28,756 nucleotides of DNA from the IMG/VR virus record IMGVR_UViG_3300042988_001446, positions 1-28,756 of that record. One strand, 5' to 3'. This document shows positions 13,795 through 23,000 of this stretch, one piece after another; the first letter of the stretch is position 1; each line of letters opens with the position of its first letter. A model generated the notes under the pieces. The model had not been told where the DNA came from, did no database searches, and saw only the letters and a list, made by a program, of their open reading frames with translations. This DNA comes from a virus. A program made the position numbers and the translations under genes.

Positions 13795-14110
13795 TGAGGT
13801 AATCGAGAACGCACGCAGAGATCGCAAGCGCTTAGAAGCCGTAGCTGACGGCCTCACACATGGGTTCGATTCCAAGGATGATTCCGAGGAGTTGGACCCA
13901 GAAGTGTCTGCGGCGTTTGCTGAGGAGATTGCAAAGATCTCTGACTCGCTGACCAAAGTGAACCAACAGCTGGTGGAACTGATCAAAGTAGACGCTAAGA
14001 AAAACCCGCCAGCAGATGCCGCTAAACCAGAGAAGCTATCAAAACAGGATAAGGAAGACCTGTACGATGAGCTTTCTGACGGCAGCCCTCTCGACAAGGA
14101 ACTCAACTAA
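13769..14110 (+). CDS. Acidic helical protein, coupled to the sigma factor gene
   Basis: 113 aa from ATG 13769, preceded by CAGGAG. The start lies 26 bp inside the sigma-like gene, so the two are probably co-translated. The sequence is almost all helix-forming and charged (VIENARRDRKRLEAV, FAEEIAKISDSLTKVNQQLVELIK). The C-terminus is acidic with spaced hydrophobics (EDLYDELSDG). By size and place it might be a late-transcription partner comparable to T4 gp33 (112 aa), but I see no direct sequence likeness and treat this as a guess. The stop overlaps the following baseplate gene (TAATG). Confidence 0.65.
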   Translation: MAEKKTLVDEVIENARRDRKRLEAVADGLTHGFDSKDDSEELDPEVSAAFAEEIAKISDSLTKVNQQLVELIKVDAKKNPPADAAKPEKLSKQDKEDLYDELSDGSPLDKELN

Positions 14111-14751
14111 TGTCGTCAGAGTGGTCAAACGAAAAATTTCGTAGGCCCACAATCAGCTTCACTGAGACGCTGATGAAGGGAGCGTCAGGCGCGTACAGAG
14201 AGCGGGATGAATACGTCCAGTTCATGTATAAGGCGCTTGTCATCGCGTTGGACCCAATCGGTGGCAAACTGGAGACGCCAGATGGAAAACCCGTCGGGGC
14301 GTATCTTGTCCAAAAGGATGGTAAGAAGAAGAGCTACACGATCAAAAATGATGAAGGCATGATCAACATGGGTCCACGCAACCCAAAGAACAGCGTGAAG
14401 GCAAGGATCATCTCAAACACGATGGACGCGCTGGTTGATGACGACGATCTACGCGTGTATTGGCCACTGTTTCCAGGTGTCGCTAACCCGACAGCAGGTG
14501 AGGTTGTGTACGTCGTCTTTGAAGATGAGACGATGAATCACGGCCTGTGGCTCTCTCGTGCCCCGCTAAATGGAAACCACGACACCCCAAACCAGGTGCT
14601 GATGCCAGAAGAAGCTGAAGGTAAGGCGCCACTTATGGGAAACTTTGTGGGCTCCACAGATGGCTCTAGTGCCCCTAAAGCTACTGTCCCTCCCCTCTCT
14701 AAGGATAGGTTCCGCTTGACGCGCAGATTCGTCAGCGTCCCAAAGGGATAA
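14110..14751 (+). CDS. Baseplate hub protein, gp5/gpV-type OB-fold (probable)
   Basis: 213 aa. Residues about 90-150 contain beta-strand patterns typical of phage hub OB domains: VKARIISNTMDALVDDDDLRV, YWPLFPG, then PTAGEVVYVVFEDE and HGLWLSRAP. The N-terminal 80 residues are unrecognised and the C-terminus is loop-like with Ser/Pro. In T4 the OB domain and the needle are in one protein (gp5). Here the needle-like part is encoded separately by the next gene, 1 bp downstream. Likely role: collar that attaches the central spike to the baseplate. Confidence 0.6.
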   Translation: MSSEWSNEKFRRPTISFTETLMKGASGAYRERDEYVQFMYKALVIALDPIGGKLETPDGKPVGAYLVQKDGKKKSYTIKNDEGMINMGPRNPKNSVKARIISNTMDALVDDDDLRVYWPLFPGVANPTAGEVVYVVFEDETMNHGLWLSRAPLNGNHDTPNQVLMPEEAEGKAPLMGNFVGSTDGSSAPKATVPPLSKDRFRLTRRFVSVPKG

Positions 14752-14752
14752 T

Positions 14753-15766
14753 ATGGCAGGATACCTAAAGGTCATAGAGAACGTCCCTGTCTCTTTTACT
14801 CGTCGCTCTGGTGACTGGGTGCAGGAGGGAGGTAACAACGCTTTGGTCGTGCTGGGAACTGATAGACTGATCCCAGACGGACCAGCGACTTTTGATGACG
14901 GGTTGGGATCTGTAGACGCAGAGGGCGGGGGTGAAGGTACCGGAACGGCCATGATCGTTGTGGGCCGCAAGGACATGGAAGAAGGCAATCCAGATGTCTC
15001 TGTCGACGACGCGATGTTGTACATGTCGATGAAGACGAACGTGGATCAGAATTTGAAAATGACAGAGATCCCTGAAGCTCATCCTGACGGATTAGAGCCA
15101 GAGGATTTCACTGGTCCTGCCTCTCTGTTGAAAGCTGACGCTCTACGATTGATGTTCAGGCAGAGCTTCAAGATGGCGCCCGAGGACGCGTCAAGCTACA
15201 TTTACCACAACAACGACGTCATCCAGATGAAGATGAAGGACAACGTCTTTATCACAGTCCAGGAAGACAACGTCCTCATCGAGGTAATGAAGGGTGATAA
15301 CATCATCCACATCAAGGATGACGGGACGATCGATATTCTGTCGACAGCTGAGGTCAACGTAAAGACGAAGAAGTTCTCAGTCGTGGCAGATGATGAGATC
15401 ACGATGGAGACAGCAAAGTTCACTCTGGACGCCTCGGACAGTGCCACAGTGACTTCCCCTACGGTTCAGGTGACTGCCGACCAGAGTTTCACTGTCGACT
15501 CGACAGCCGGTCAGCTTATCGTTGACGCGACTGGTGGGCACCTGCGACCAAATCTTGACGTCACAATGATGTTGACGGCAGCCGGTAAGACAATGCAAAT
15601 GTCTGGCGGGGCGATGAGTATCAACGGCACAATATCAACGTCAGGAAACGTTGTCAGCTCTGCCGACGTCCAGGCCGGTGCCATCTCGTTGACGACCCAC
15701 AAGCATCCGGTCGCCGGTGTCAAGGCTGGCCCTGATTCTATCACTACGCTACCATCTATACCTTAG
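14753..15766 (+). CDS. Baseplate central spike, beta-helical needle
   Basis: 337 aa. After a non-repetitive N-terminal half, residues about 150-290 show short alternating beta repeats (NVFITVQEDNVLIEVMKGDN, IIHIKDDGTIDIL, VNVKTKKFSVVADDEITMET), the pattern of gp5/gpV triple-stranded beta-helices that pierce the outer membrane. The end, ISLTTHKHPVAGVKAGPDS, resembles the T-H-x-H region near the C-terminus of many spike proteins, where metal binding can occur. It forms a hub-spike pair with the OB-fold gene upstream and precedes the gp25-like wedge gene. It has no lysozyme domain, unlike T4 gp5. Confidence 0.75.
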   Translation: MAGYLKVIENVPVSFTRRSGDWVQEGGNNALVVLGTDRLIPDGPATFDDGLGSVDAEGGGEGTGTAMIVVGRKDMEEGNPDVSVDDAMLYMSMKTNVDQNLKMTEIPEAHPDGLEPEDFTGPASLLKADALRLMFRQSFKMAPEDASSYIYHNNDVIQMKMKDNVFITVQEDNVLIEVMKGDNIIHIKDDGTIDILSTAEVNVKTKKFSVVADDEITMETAKFTLDASDSATVTSPTVQVTADQSFTVDSTAGQLIVDATGGHLRPNLDVTMMLTAAGKTMQMSGGAMSINGTISTSGNVVSSADVQAGAISLTTHKHPVAGVKAGPDSITTLPSIP

Positions 15767-15772
15767 TATAGA
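15755..15772 (+). terminator. Short hairpin across the spike stop codon
   Basis: TCTATAC and GTATAGA form a perfect 7-bp stem with a CTTA loop and the stop codon inside it, followed by AAAACC. It is AU-rich and lacks a U-tract, so it is more likely an mRNA processing or stability element than a strong terminator. Confidence 0.3.
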
Positions 15773-15801
15773 AAACCTGTCGGCAAGGCTACTTAGACCG
15801 A

Positions 15802-16185
15802 ATGCCTATCGGTCTGACCATGCCTCTAGCAAAATCAACCAGCTCGATGGGGTTCCTTGCGTCGTCTGAGACTGAGATTCAGGCAACCTATTATAACCTC
15901 AGGGCTTTGCTGCTGACAAACTGGGGAGAACGCCCGAATCATTTCCATCTGGGTTGCAACCTAGCAGAGTTCCTGTTCGCCCAGCAGTCAAACGAGACCA
16001 AAGAAAGAATAATCCAGAGGATCGAGACTCAGGTATCTGAGTGGCTTCCCTACGTTAGCCTGAATAACGTGGACGTGACGTACACTCAGGATCACAAGAT
16101 AACTATCAAAGTCACATTCTCTGTCAGGGGCAGGCAGGACATGAGCAGTGTTGTTGAAGTGACCGTTTTCCCTCAGGGAGGATAA
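15802..16185 (+). CDS. Baseplate wedge protein, gp25/GPW family
   Basis: 127 aa. The family core is visible: SETEIQATYYNLRALLLTNWGERPNHFHLGCNLAEFLF (about 21-58), including the conserved G-E-R and F/H-G-C/x-x-L elements, then a helix and RIETQVSEWLPYVSLNNVDV with terminal beta-strands. gp25-type proteins form part of the inner baseplate wedge and help start sheath assembly in contractile tails, so this gene is strong evidence for a contractile tail. It is directly followed by the J-like wedge gene, the usual order. Its final codons provide GGGAGG for the next gene. Confidence 0.88.
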   Translation: MPIGLTMPLAKSTSSMGFLASSETEIQATYYNLRALLLTNWGERPNHFHLGCNLAEFLFAQQSNETKERIIQRIETQVSEWLPYVSLNNVDVTYTQDHKITIKVTFSVRGRQDMSSVVEVTVFPQGG

Positions 16186-16188
16186 CAG

Positions 16189-18021
16189 ATGTCAGCTAAC
16201 ACGCCTCTGAAGGCGACGGACGTAAAGTACATCAACAAAGATTTTGAGTCGTACAAACGCGACCTGATGAAGTATGCTCAGGCGCATTTCTCTGGGTCAT
16301 TCCGAGACTACAACGAGACGTCGCCAGGAATGACGATCCTGGAGCTTCAGGCATACATCGCTGACGTCCTTTCGTTCTACATGGACCAGCAGTTCTTGGA
16401 GATCAAGCAGGAGACCGCTAGGCAGATCGACAACGTCGAGGCTTTTGCCCGGATGCGCGGGTACAAGCCAAAGGGGAAGCGGGCAGCCAGAGTTCCAGTG
16501 CAGTGGGTCATAGAGGTTCCAGCAACGTCTCAGGGTGGTAAACTCGTTCCAGATAACTCGCTGCTTCCCAGGTTGCTGGCTGGCAGTCAAGCTCTTGGTC
16601 CCAATGGCACGGTGTTCGAGACGCTTCAGGACGTAGATTTCTCCGATTACACGACTGGCGACTATCAGCCGTCGCAGACAAACGCTGACGGAACGATAAC
16701 TCATTTCGCGGTTAGAGCCACGGTGGAGTGCATCGGTGGCAGGACAGTCCAGGAGGTTTTGACAGCTCCATCGACTTTCACTCCGTATACCCGTCTGACA
16801 TTGGGTCAGCCTGACATTATCGAAGTGTTGGACGTTTTCGACGAGACTGGTAATAGATGGTACGAAGTTGATTGGCTAGCTCAGAGTGTCGTGTACGATC
16901 AGATTGTAAACACGACTGACGATCAGTCTACGATCCCGTACGTTCTTCGTTGGCGTGCCGCTCCCCGTCGTTTCGTGGTTGAGCGCAGGCTCTCTGACGC
17001 GACGACGTTCCTTCAGTTCGGAAACGGCCAGGGCGCGTCGTACAACGATGAGCTTATCCCAAACATCGCCAACATGTCGCTACCGATCGCGGGGCGTAAG
17101 ACGTTTACTAACTTCGCGATCGACCCACAGAACTTCCTAAAGACTTCGACACTGGGCCTGAGCCCATACAATGTTCGCCTGCTGGCGAAGTACCGCGTGG
17201 GTGGTGGAGTCGAGACGAACGTAGACGCGTTCACTATCAATAAGCCTGGTACTCTGTACTTCGATGAGTTCCCTGCCGGTATCGATCAGAAGACTGTCCT
17301 CAACGTTAGAGCCACTGTAGAGTGCGTTAACCTCGTGGCCTCAGAGGGCGGTGGTCCTGCTGAGACGGTAGATGAGATCAAGCAGAATGCGTCAAGCTAC
17401 TTTGCCGCCCAGGAGCGAGCCGTTACCAAGGATGACTATCTGGCTCACGTGTTCACGATGCCAGAGCGCTTTGGGCGTGTAGAGAAGGCATACATCAAAC
17501 CAAGCGCGTATAACGCTTACGCTGTTGACCTCCACATCCTTTCGCGTGGCACAGATGGGACACTGATCCGCCCGACAACCACGCTACAGCAGAACATCAA
17601 GACGTTCTTCAGCAAGCTGCGTATGGTGACAGAGGGAATCAATGTGCTGCCAGCGTACGTCATCGATATCGGCGTGCTGTTTGGTATCGTTGTATCACCG
17701 CAGTACAACAGAGCCGAGGTGCTGACGAACTGCCTACAGACACTGAAGAACTACCTCGACGTCTCTAACCTTCAGATCGGTGAGCCTCTTGTTCTGTCAG
17801 ATATGAGGTCAGAGCTGCAGCAGGTTCTTGGCGTGATCTCTGTCTACAAGTTGGAGATATCGTCGTTCTTCGGCAGAAATCCAGATACTGGTCTGGTGTA
17901 CCGTGAAGACGTGAGCTTCGATGTGACAGCGAATACGAAACATGGTATCGTCTACGCACCACCAGACAGCATCTTCCAGGTCCACTACCCAGATCGTGAT
18001 ATCATGGGTGAAACAAAGTAA
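16189..18021 (+). CDS. Baseplate wedge protein, gp6/J-like
   Basis: 610 aa, with GGGAGG just before ATG 16189. The N-terminus is typical of gp6-like wedge proteins: a YINKDFESYKRDLM segment near 14, DYNETSPGMTILELQAYIADVLSFYMDQ (about 40-67), then NVEAFARMRGYKPKG. The middle shows the Baseplate_J pattern, with YRVGGGVETNVDAF near 332 and ASSYFAAQERAVTKDDYLAHV (about 401-421). The C-terminal part, with VLSDMRSELQQVLGVISVYKL near 535, is also characteristic. In T4 gp6 dimers build the iris of the baseplate. Following gp25 directly, it confirms the contractile tail assignment. Confidence 0.88.
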   Translation: MSANTPLKATDVKYINKDFESYKRDLMKYAQAHFSGSFRDYNETSPGMTILELQAYIADVLSFYMDQQFLEIKQETARQIDNVEAFARMRGYKPKGKRAARVPVQWVIEVPATSQGGKLVPDNSLLPRLLAGSQALGPNGTVFETLQDVDFSDYTTGDYQPSQTNADGTITHFAVRATVECIGGRTVQEVLTAPSTFTPYTRLTLGQPDIIEVLDVFDETGNRWYEVDWLAQSVVYDQIVNTTDDQSTIPYVLRWRAAPRRFVVERRLSDATTFLQFGNGQGASYNDELIPNIANMSLPIAGRKTFTNFAIDPQNFLKTSTLGLSPYNVRLLAKYRVGGGVETNVDAFTINKPGTLYFDEFPAGIDQKTVLNVRATVECVNLVASEGGGPAETVDEIKQNASSYFAAQERAVTKDDYLAHVFTMPERFGRVEKAYIKPSAYNAYAVDLHILSRGTDGTLIRPTTTLQQNIKTFFSKLRMVTEGINVLPAYVIDIGVLFGIVVSPQYNRAEVLTNCLQTLKNYLDVSNLQIGEPLVLSDMRSELQQVLGVISVYKLEISSFFGRNPDTGLVYREDVSFDVTANTKHGIVYAPPDSIFQVHYPDRDIMGETK

Positions 18022-18034
18022 TTGAGGAAAAACT

Positions 18035-18844
18035 ATGACTAACCCGCTTGTTCCATTCACAGGTCAGTTGTTTACAGGTGGACCTAAAACACAAACATTT
18101 GTGGTTCCAACAGGACTATCTCAGTCATATTGGACTGCTACGGACTCTGCTACTGTTTCTGGTGTTATCGCAGACATCATAAACAGCGGAACAGTTGTTT
18201 TATCGGTGAGCCTAGGAGTAATTTCTGCCTCATTTTCATCTACGATAGGCTCACTATCGTCCGCTTTATCTGTCACTGATGCTGCCTTATCAACTAGCAT
18301 CTCAGCTACCAATCAGTCTGTTTCTATCTTGTCTGCTGATGAGCTCGCGTTGTCATCCAGCTTTGTTGCTCTATCAACGTCGTTCGTGTTTGTAAGTCAG
18401 ACGGTCGATTTGCTTTCAGGATCTGACATATCGATTCTATCTGGAAATCTTGATGCGTCTGCGTCTATTTGGAATGCGAACATGACAGGTGCTCTCAACA
18501 CGTTGTTCAATGTGTTGTCGGGTAACCTGAACTCCAGTGCTTCGATTTGGAATGCAAATACAACAGGTGCGCTTAGTACATCATTCAACACGTTATCTGG
18601 AAACTTAGACTCAAGCGCGTCTATCTGGAACAACAAAGGAAATGCATGGCTGACATCAAGCCAGCTAATGCCAGATGGTGGAGCATTGAGTATTACAGGA
18701 GCATTAAGGATAACGGATGTCTTTAATTTCAAAGACATTCAAAATGCTACTTCGGCTAGCGGAGATATCTGGATGAGCGGCACTGACGTGCTCGTATGCA
18801 TCACGGGTACAACATACAAGATGACGCTTGCCGCCTACCCGTAA
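18035..18844 (+). CDS. Tail fibre-like protein with 26-residue repeats
   Basis: 269 aa, GAGGA before the ATG. The body is extremely Ser/Thr/Leu-rich with a regular hydrophobic spacing (TDAALSTSISATNQSVSIL...) that suggests a trimeric coiled or beta-spiral shaft. Residues about 136-200 carry 26-residue repeats of the type SGNLDSSASIWNANTTGALS. The C-terminus (SGDIWMSGTDVLVCITGTTYKMTLAAYP) resembles short structural end motifs of phage fibres. It follows the baseplate genes and likely connects or decorates the tail tip. Base usage is more AT-rich than in the baseplate genes. Confidence 0.65.
   Translation: MTNPLVPFTGQLFTGGPKTQTFVVPTGLSQSYWTATDSATVSGVIADIINSGTVVLSVSLGVISASFSSTIGSLSSALSVTDAALSTSISATNQSVSILSADELALSSSFVALSTSFVFVSQTVDLLSGSDISILSGNLDASASIWNANMTGALNTLFNVLSGNLNSSASIWNANTTGALSTSFNTLSGNLDSSASIWNNKGNAWLTSSQLMPDGGALSITGALRITDVFNFKDIQNATSASGDIWMSGTDVLVCITGTTYKMTLAAYP
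18440..18634 (+). repeat. Tandem 78-bp coding repeats
   Basis: Two full units (18440-18517 and 18518-18595) and a partial third from 18596 encode SGNL-(D/N)-(A/S)-SASIWN plus spacer. The DNA has drifted mainly at third positions while the protein is kept, so the repeats are maintained for the protein. Confidence 0.85.
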
Positions 18845-18853
18845 GGAGTACCT

Positions 18854-20083
18854 ATGGCTTTCTATCGTCTCTACCCATCTAAAGACACGTCGATCGCCAA
18901 TGGAGATCCGTCCGTGTGGGCACAGGATATCTCTGACGCAAACGTGGGAGCGTCAGAGATTCTAAACATCTACTATACAGTGGAAAGCGTAACTTCATCA
19001 GCCCACACTCTAGTACAGTTCGATCTGGACAAGATACCTCTAGAAGCTAAAAACAGTGGTCCCACCTTCCAGCTGAAGTTGTTTGATGCTCAACACTCTG
19101 GGACAATCCCGACTGAGTTCGATGCTGTTGTCTACCAGGTATCGCAGTCATGGCAGGAAGGAGCTGGCCATGACATGGATTATTACACAGATAATGGAGC
19201 ATCAAATTGGTTCTCTGCTAGTAACAGCGCATCATGGTCTGTCGCTGGTGGGTCATCAAGATCAACTGCTGGATTGGTACTAGACGCTCCTTTGCCTGTT
19301 CCGTTCTTCAACTCTGTTACTTCATCATACCATTTCTACACTGGGCATGAGGATTTAGATACGGACGTTACTCCTGCAGTAAATGATTGGATGACGAATG
19401 GTAATAATTTTGGGTTCTTTATCAAGGTTGACCCAACTCTAACATCCCGTGATTATTACATCAAAAAATTTCACAGTCGACACACTCATTTCCCGACAAA
19501 ACGCCCGTATCTTGACGTTCGTTGGAATGATTGGACAGGTTCTTTCTCGCTCCATAACATCTACACAGCCACTACTGGTCCATACTCTGGCTCTGTTTTC
19601 TCGACGTCCACGTTTACTGCTGCTACATTAGCAGCTTTGATAACCACAGGTTCTTTGGCTGTGTCTGCTGTTCCATCTGTTACAGTGGATCCAACAGGAG
19701 CTCTTGTTTCTCAAATATCTGATCTACGATCTGTGTATTCCAATGATGAAGTTGTGACTCTACACCTGCACACACAGCTTAAGGATTGGAACCCTGCGAC
19801 GGTAGCCACGGCCTCCGCAGCAACACCCAATGTGTTGCTGACTAGTATGTACTATCGCATTACTGATGTGGTGACGGGCGAGGTCGTGGTACCCTTTGGC
19901 ATCGCCCCCGTCGCTTACACGAAACTCAGCTACAATGATAACGGTAACTACTTCAAGCTGCACATGAACAGTCTACCTGAGGGTCAGCTGCTCCAGATAG
20001 ACTTCATATACCAGACCCCGGTCGGAGATTGGATCGTCCTACCTGGAACTGCCAACCGCTTCCGTGTGACTACAAATGGCTAG
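18854..20083 (+). CDS. Virion adhesin-type protein with DNRLRE-like domain
   Basis: 409 aa, AAGGAG before ATG 18854. The N-terminal about 225 residues resemble the DNRLRE/CBM96-like fold seen in surface and carbohydrate-binding proteins: YPSKDTSIANGDPSVWAQD at the start, HTLVQFDLDKIP near 52, YQVSQSWQEGAGHD near 95, and DTDVTPAVNDWMTNGNNFGF near 170. The remaining part is beta-rich without a family I recognise. It probably sits at the tail tip or as a fibre component binding surface sugars. The next gene starts 8 bp before its stop. Confidence 0.7.
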   Translation: MAFYRLYPSKDTSIANGDPSVWAQDISDANVGASEILNIYYTVESVTSSAHTLVQFDLDKIPLEAKNSGPTFQLKLFDAQHSGTIPTEFDAVVYQVSQSWQEGAGHDMDYYTDNGASNWFSASNSASWSVAGGSSRSTAGLVLDAPLPVPFFNSVTSSYHFYTGHEDLDTDVTPAVNDWMTNGNNFGFFIKVDPTLTSRDYYIKKFHSRHTHFPTKRPYLDVRWNDWTGSFSLHNIYTATTGPYSGSVFSTSTFTAATLAALITTGSLAVSAVPSVTVDPTGALVSQISDLRSVYSNDEVVTLHLHTQLKDWNPATVATASAATPNVLLTSMYYRITDVVTGEVVVPFGIAPVAYTKLSYNDNGNYFKLHMNSLPEGQLLQIDFIYQTPVGDWIVLPGTANRFRVTTNG

Positions 20084-23000
20084 ACTTATCGACCTATTCG
20101 GAGAGACCACGCTCAGTGGTCGTGATCTTCTAACTACCTCGCCCAAGAACCTGTCAGATATGGCGGTGTCTGGAGTCGTGTCTCCATCTGGTGTTCAGAT
20201 GGCTTTGGAGATCATCAACAGAGTCACACCCAAGCTTGATTACTCTGACTGGTCCAAGTTTGTCTTCTTCAACTCAGCTCTCGATTACTTCAATATTTCC
20301 GGCGATCGGATGTTGGTCGAGTACCCGTATGATGGGAATTACGATACGTTTCTGGCTTTTCGAAGCTCATCTGACCCGTACCAGAATTACCTGATCACAG
20401 ATTGGCCACACTGGTCTGGGTCTGGATATTTCAGTGGCAGCGGATCAGCGTACATCACCGTTGGCGACACTTCGAACACTACCGGCGCGCCTGCCCTGCT
20501 GGCTCTCAGCTCTGGCACTTCTGGGACGCTATGCAACGCAGTCACGATCGAGTATAGACTTCTGTTTCCGCAGGGAGCAGCGTTCCCTGGGCCCGGAAAC
20601 GGCGTAACGATCCTGCAGCATGTGCCAGCGTCAAGCTCAGTACCAAACTTCAGCGACCCAAACTTCTCAATCTTTATCGGGTCTGGGACGATCAATTTCT
20701 ACCTCAGCGGCGCGACGTTCTCAAATCCGTTGGGCGATGCGACTATTCCGTCCCCAAGTATCGCGTCGATGCCGCTGCCTCAGAATTCAGCGCCTCGAGG
20801 ATCTGGCTTCTTCATGGCTTGGGTCCTGGACCCTGCTTCTGGCACGCTGAAGTTGCATCACACTCCACCGGGGTCGAACGCGTATCCTTTCATGGATACT
20901 CCGACGGGCTCAGCTCAGTGGAATTTCACCACAGGCACGAACAGGTACAGCACAGGGTCCAGCGTGTTTGTTGTGGGCCCGCACCCGTCCGCCACATTGC
21001 CGGTCAACTTGGAATGGCCAAACTACCAGCTATCAGAGCTTCGTTATTGGGGGATGGCCCGTGACCATGATGACATCTACAGGACGTACAACCAGCGTGT
21101 CTACAGGGATGATCCGCTGAAGATATACTGGCGGTTTGCTGAGCCCTACACGGTTCCGTTCACGACAATGTCTCTGAACAACCGTCCGTATACGACGCAG
21201 AGCTACTACGCTCGTGATTATTCTGGAAACAAACTAGACGGTCGTATCTTTAGCGGGACATCAGCGTTCTGGGTACCGGCGACACAGCATGCTGGCGGGT
21301 TTGGCATGAGCCCACAAGATAAGGGTGAGCCGCTGCTGAGCGTGAATGCGACAGGTGTTTTCAATTACGTCGCGGAAGTACAGTGTGGCTGGGTTCCTGC
21401 AAATCCTGGTTGGACGATTGATAGCGAGGGTCTCACATACGCTGAACGGATGTTGCGTCCGCTATCTGGGTCTGCTGCTTACTACGACCGGAACAACGCG
21501 AACCTGATAACCAACCTCGTACCCCAGCAGTACATCCAGATTGAAGATGAGCAGAACACATCGGTGATGAAGAACCTGCTCTACCTTCTCGGTCGTCAGT
21601 TCGACGAGCTTAAGGTGAGCATCGACCAGATGTCTCACCTTTTGGTCGCAGACTACACAGAGACCGATGCTACTCCTGATGCGTTGCTTGATGAGGTGTT
21701 GAATTTCTGGGGGTGGAGCACCAAGGGCAACTTCCTGAATAAGGAAGCGTTCCAGTGGTTCTTCGGGTTGGGAGTTCTTGACCGCACACAGCAGGATGTC
21801 AATCAGGGTATCTACAGCAACGAGAGACTTGACATCCTGCTGTACGAGATCAAGAATGAATTCTGGCGACGCACACTCAACAACCTCTCTTACCTCTACA
21901 AGACAAAGGGAACCAAGGAAAGCGTTGAGGCTCTGTTCAGGATCCACGGTATCGACAGCACGATAGTCAAACTGAAAGAATACGGTCTTAAGCCGTTTGT
22001 GAAGATTGAGACAAACCGCATAAACTCGCTTAAGAGCCGCACAGTTCTTCGTGTCGACCCGCTGGGTGTTACAAGCTCTATCGACCCTATGTTTGAGCCT
22101 GAGCCCTCAGGAGCGCTTCTGCCAGCGGTTAGAAACTATCACCCATCAGGCTCGTATGGCGTGTCCACTGTCGCGCAGTCAGTCGCTGTGAATGGTGGTC
22201 CATTCACAGTGGACATGCAGATAGCATTCCCAGCGTTTGCCAGCAATCTGATGCGTAGCAATATCGCGACGGGATCAATCTATCACATCGACCAGTCGAC
22301 AGGCGGTGCTGGCGGTGCTTTGGCATTTGAGCTGAACGGTGTTAACCAGCTTGCGTCGAATACATCAACAACCACACCGACGTACGAGAGTTTAAGGTAT
22401 GAGCGAGAGGAAAGGTCCGGATCGCTTACTCACGTAGGTAAGCTCGTATACACTGACTTTAGCGGCGGAGAGGTCACATTTGATAGCCTCCCGATCTTTG
22501 ATGGGCGGTGGTATCACATATCTGTGTTGCGTAGCGGCACGACAGTGCAGTTGGATATTCAGTTCCTTGACACTGACCTGTACGGCGCGAAGATGGCAGA
22601 CGTCTCCCCAGTCTCAGTTGCTCTTCCCACAAGAATGAGTGGCACTTTATCAAATGCAGTTGAATCACCGTACATTGCTTTCACTGTAGGGGCAAGCCCA
22701 GATGCTACATCCGTTGGTCAGTTCTGGACGCATAACTTGATGATCTGGTCACTTGCTCTTACAGATCAGGAGAGACTCGACCATACAGCAAACCCGCTAG
22801 GACAGGGAGCTGATACGCCTGAGCGTTACAATGAGCTACGACTTAACTGGCAATTTGACAAGCTGACCGACAGCGACACCTGGACCGAGACACTTCCTAT
22901 GGGAAGCTCGGGCAGTTACTTCTTTGACAGCTCACAGTATGGTGCACATGGCTATCTCGAGGGAGGAGCACCATACACGGGCTCGTGGAACGAGAACGTC

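Noticed and set aside
18440-18634. CRISPR-like repeats
   Set aside because: The units are 78 bp, adjacent without spacers, in frame and conserved as protein; no cas genes are present.
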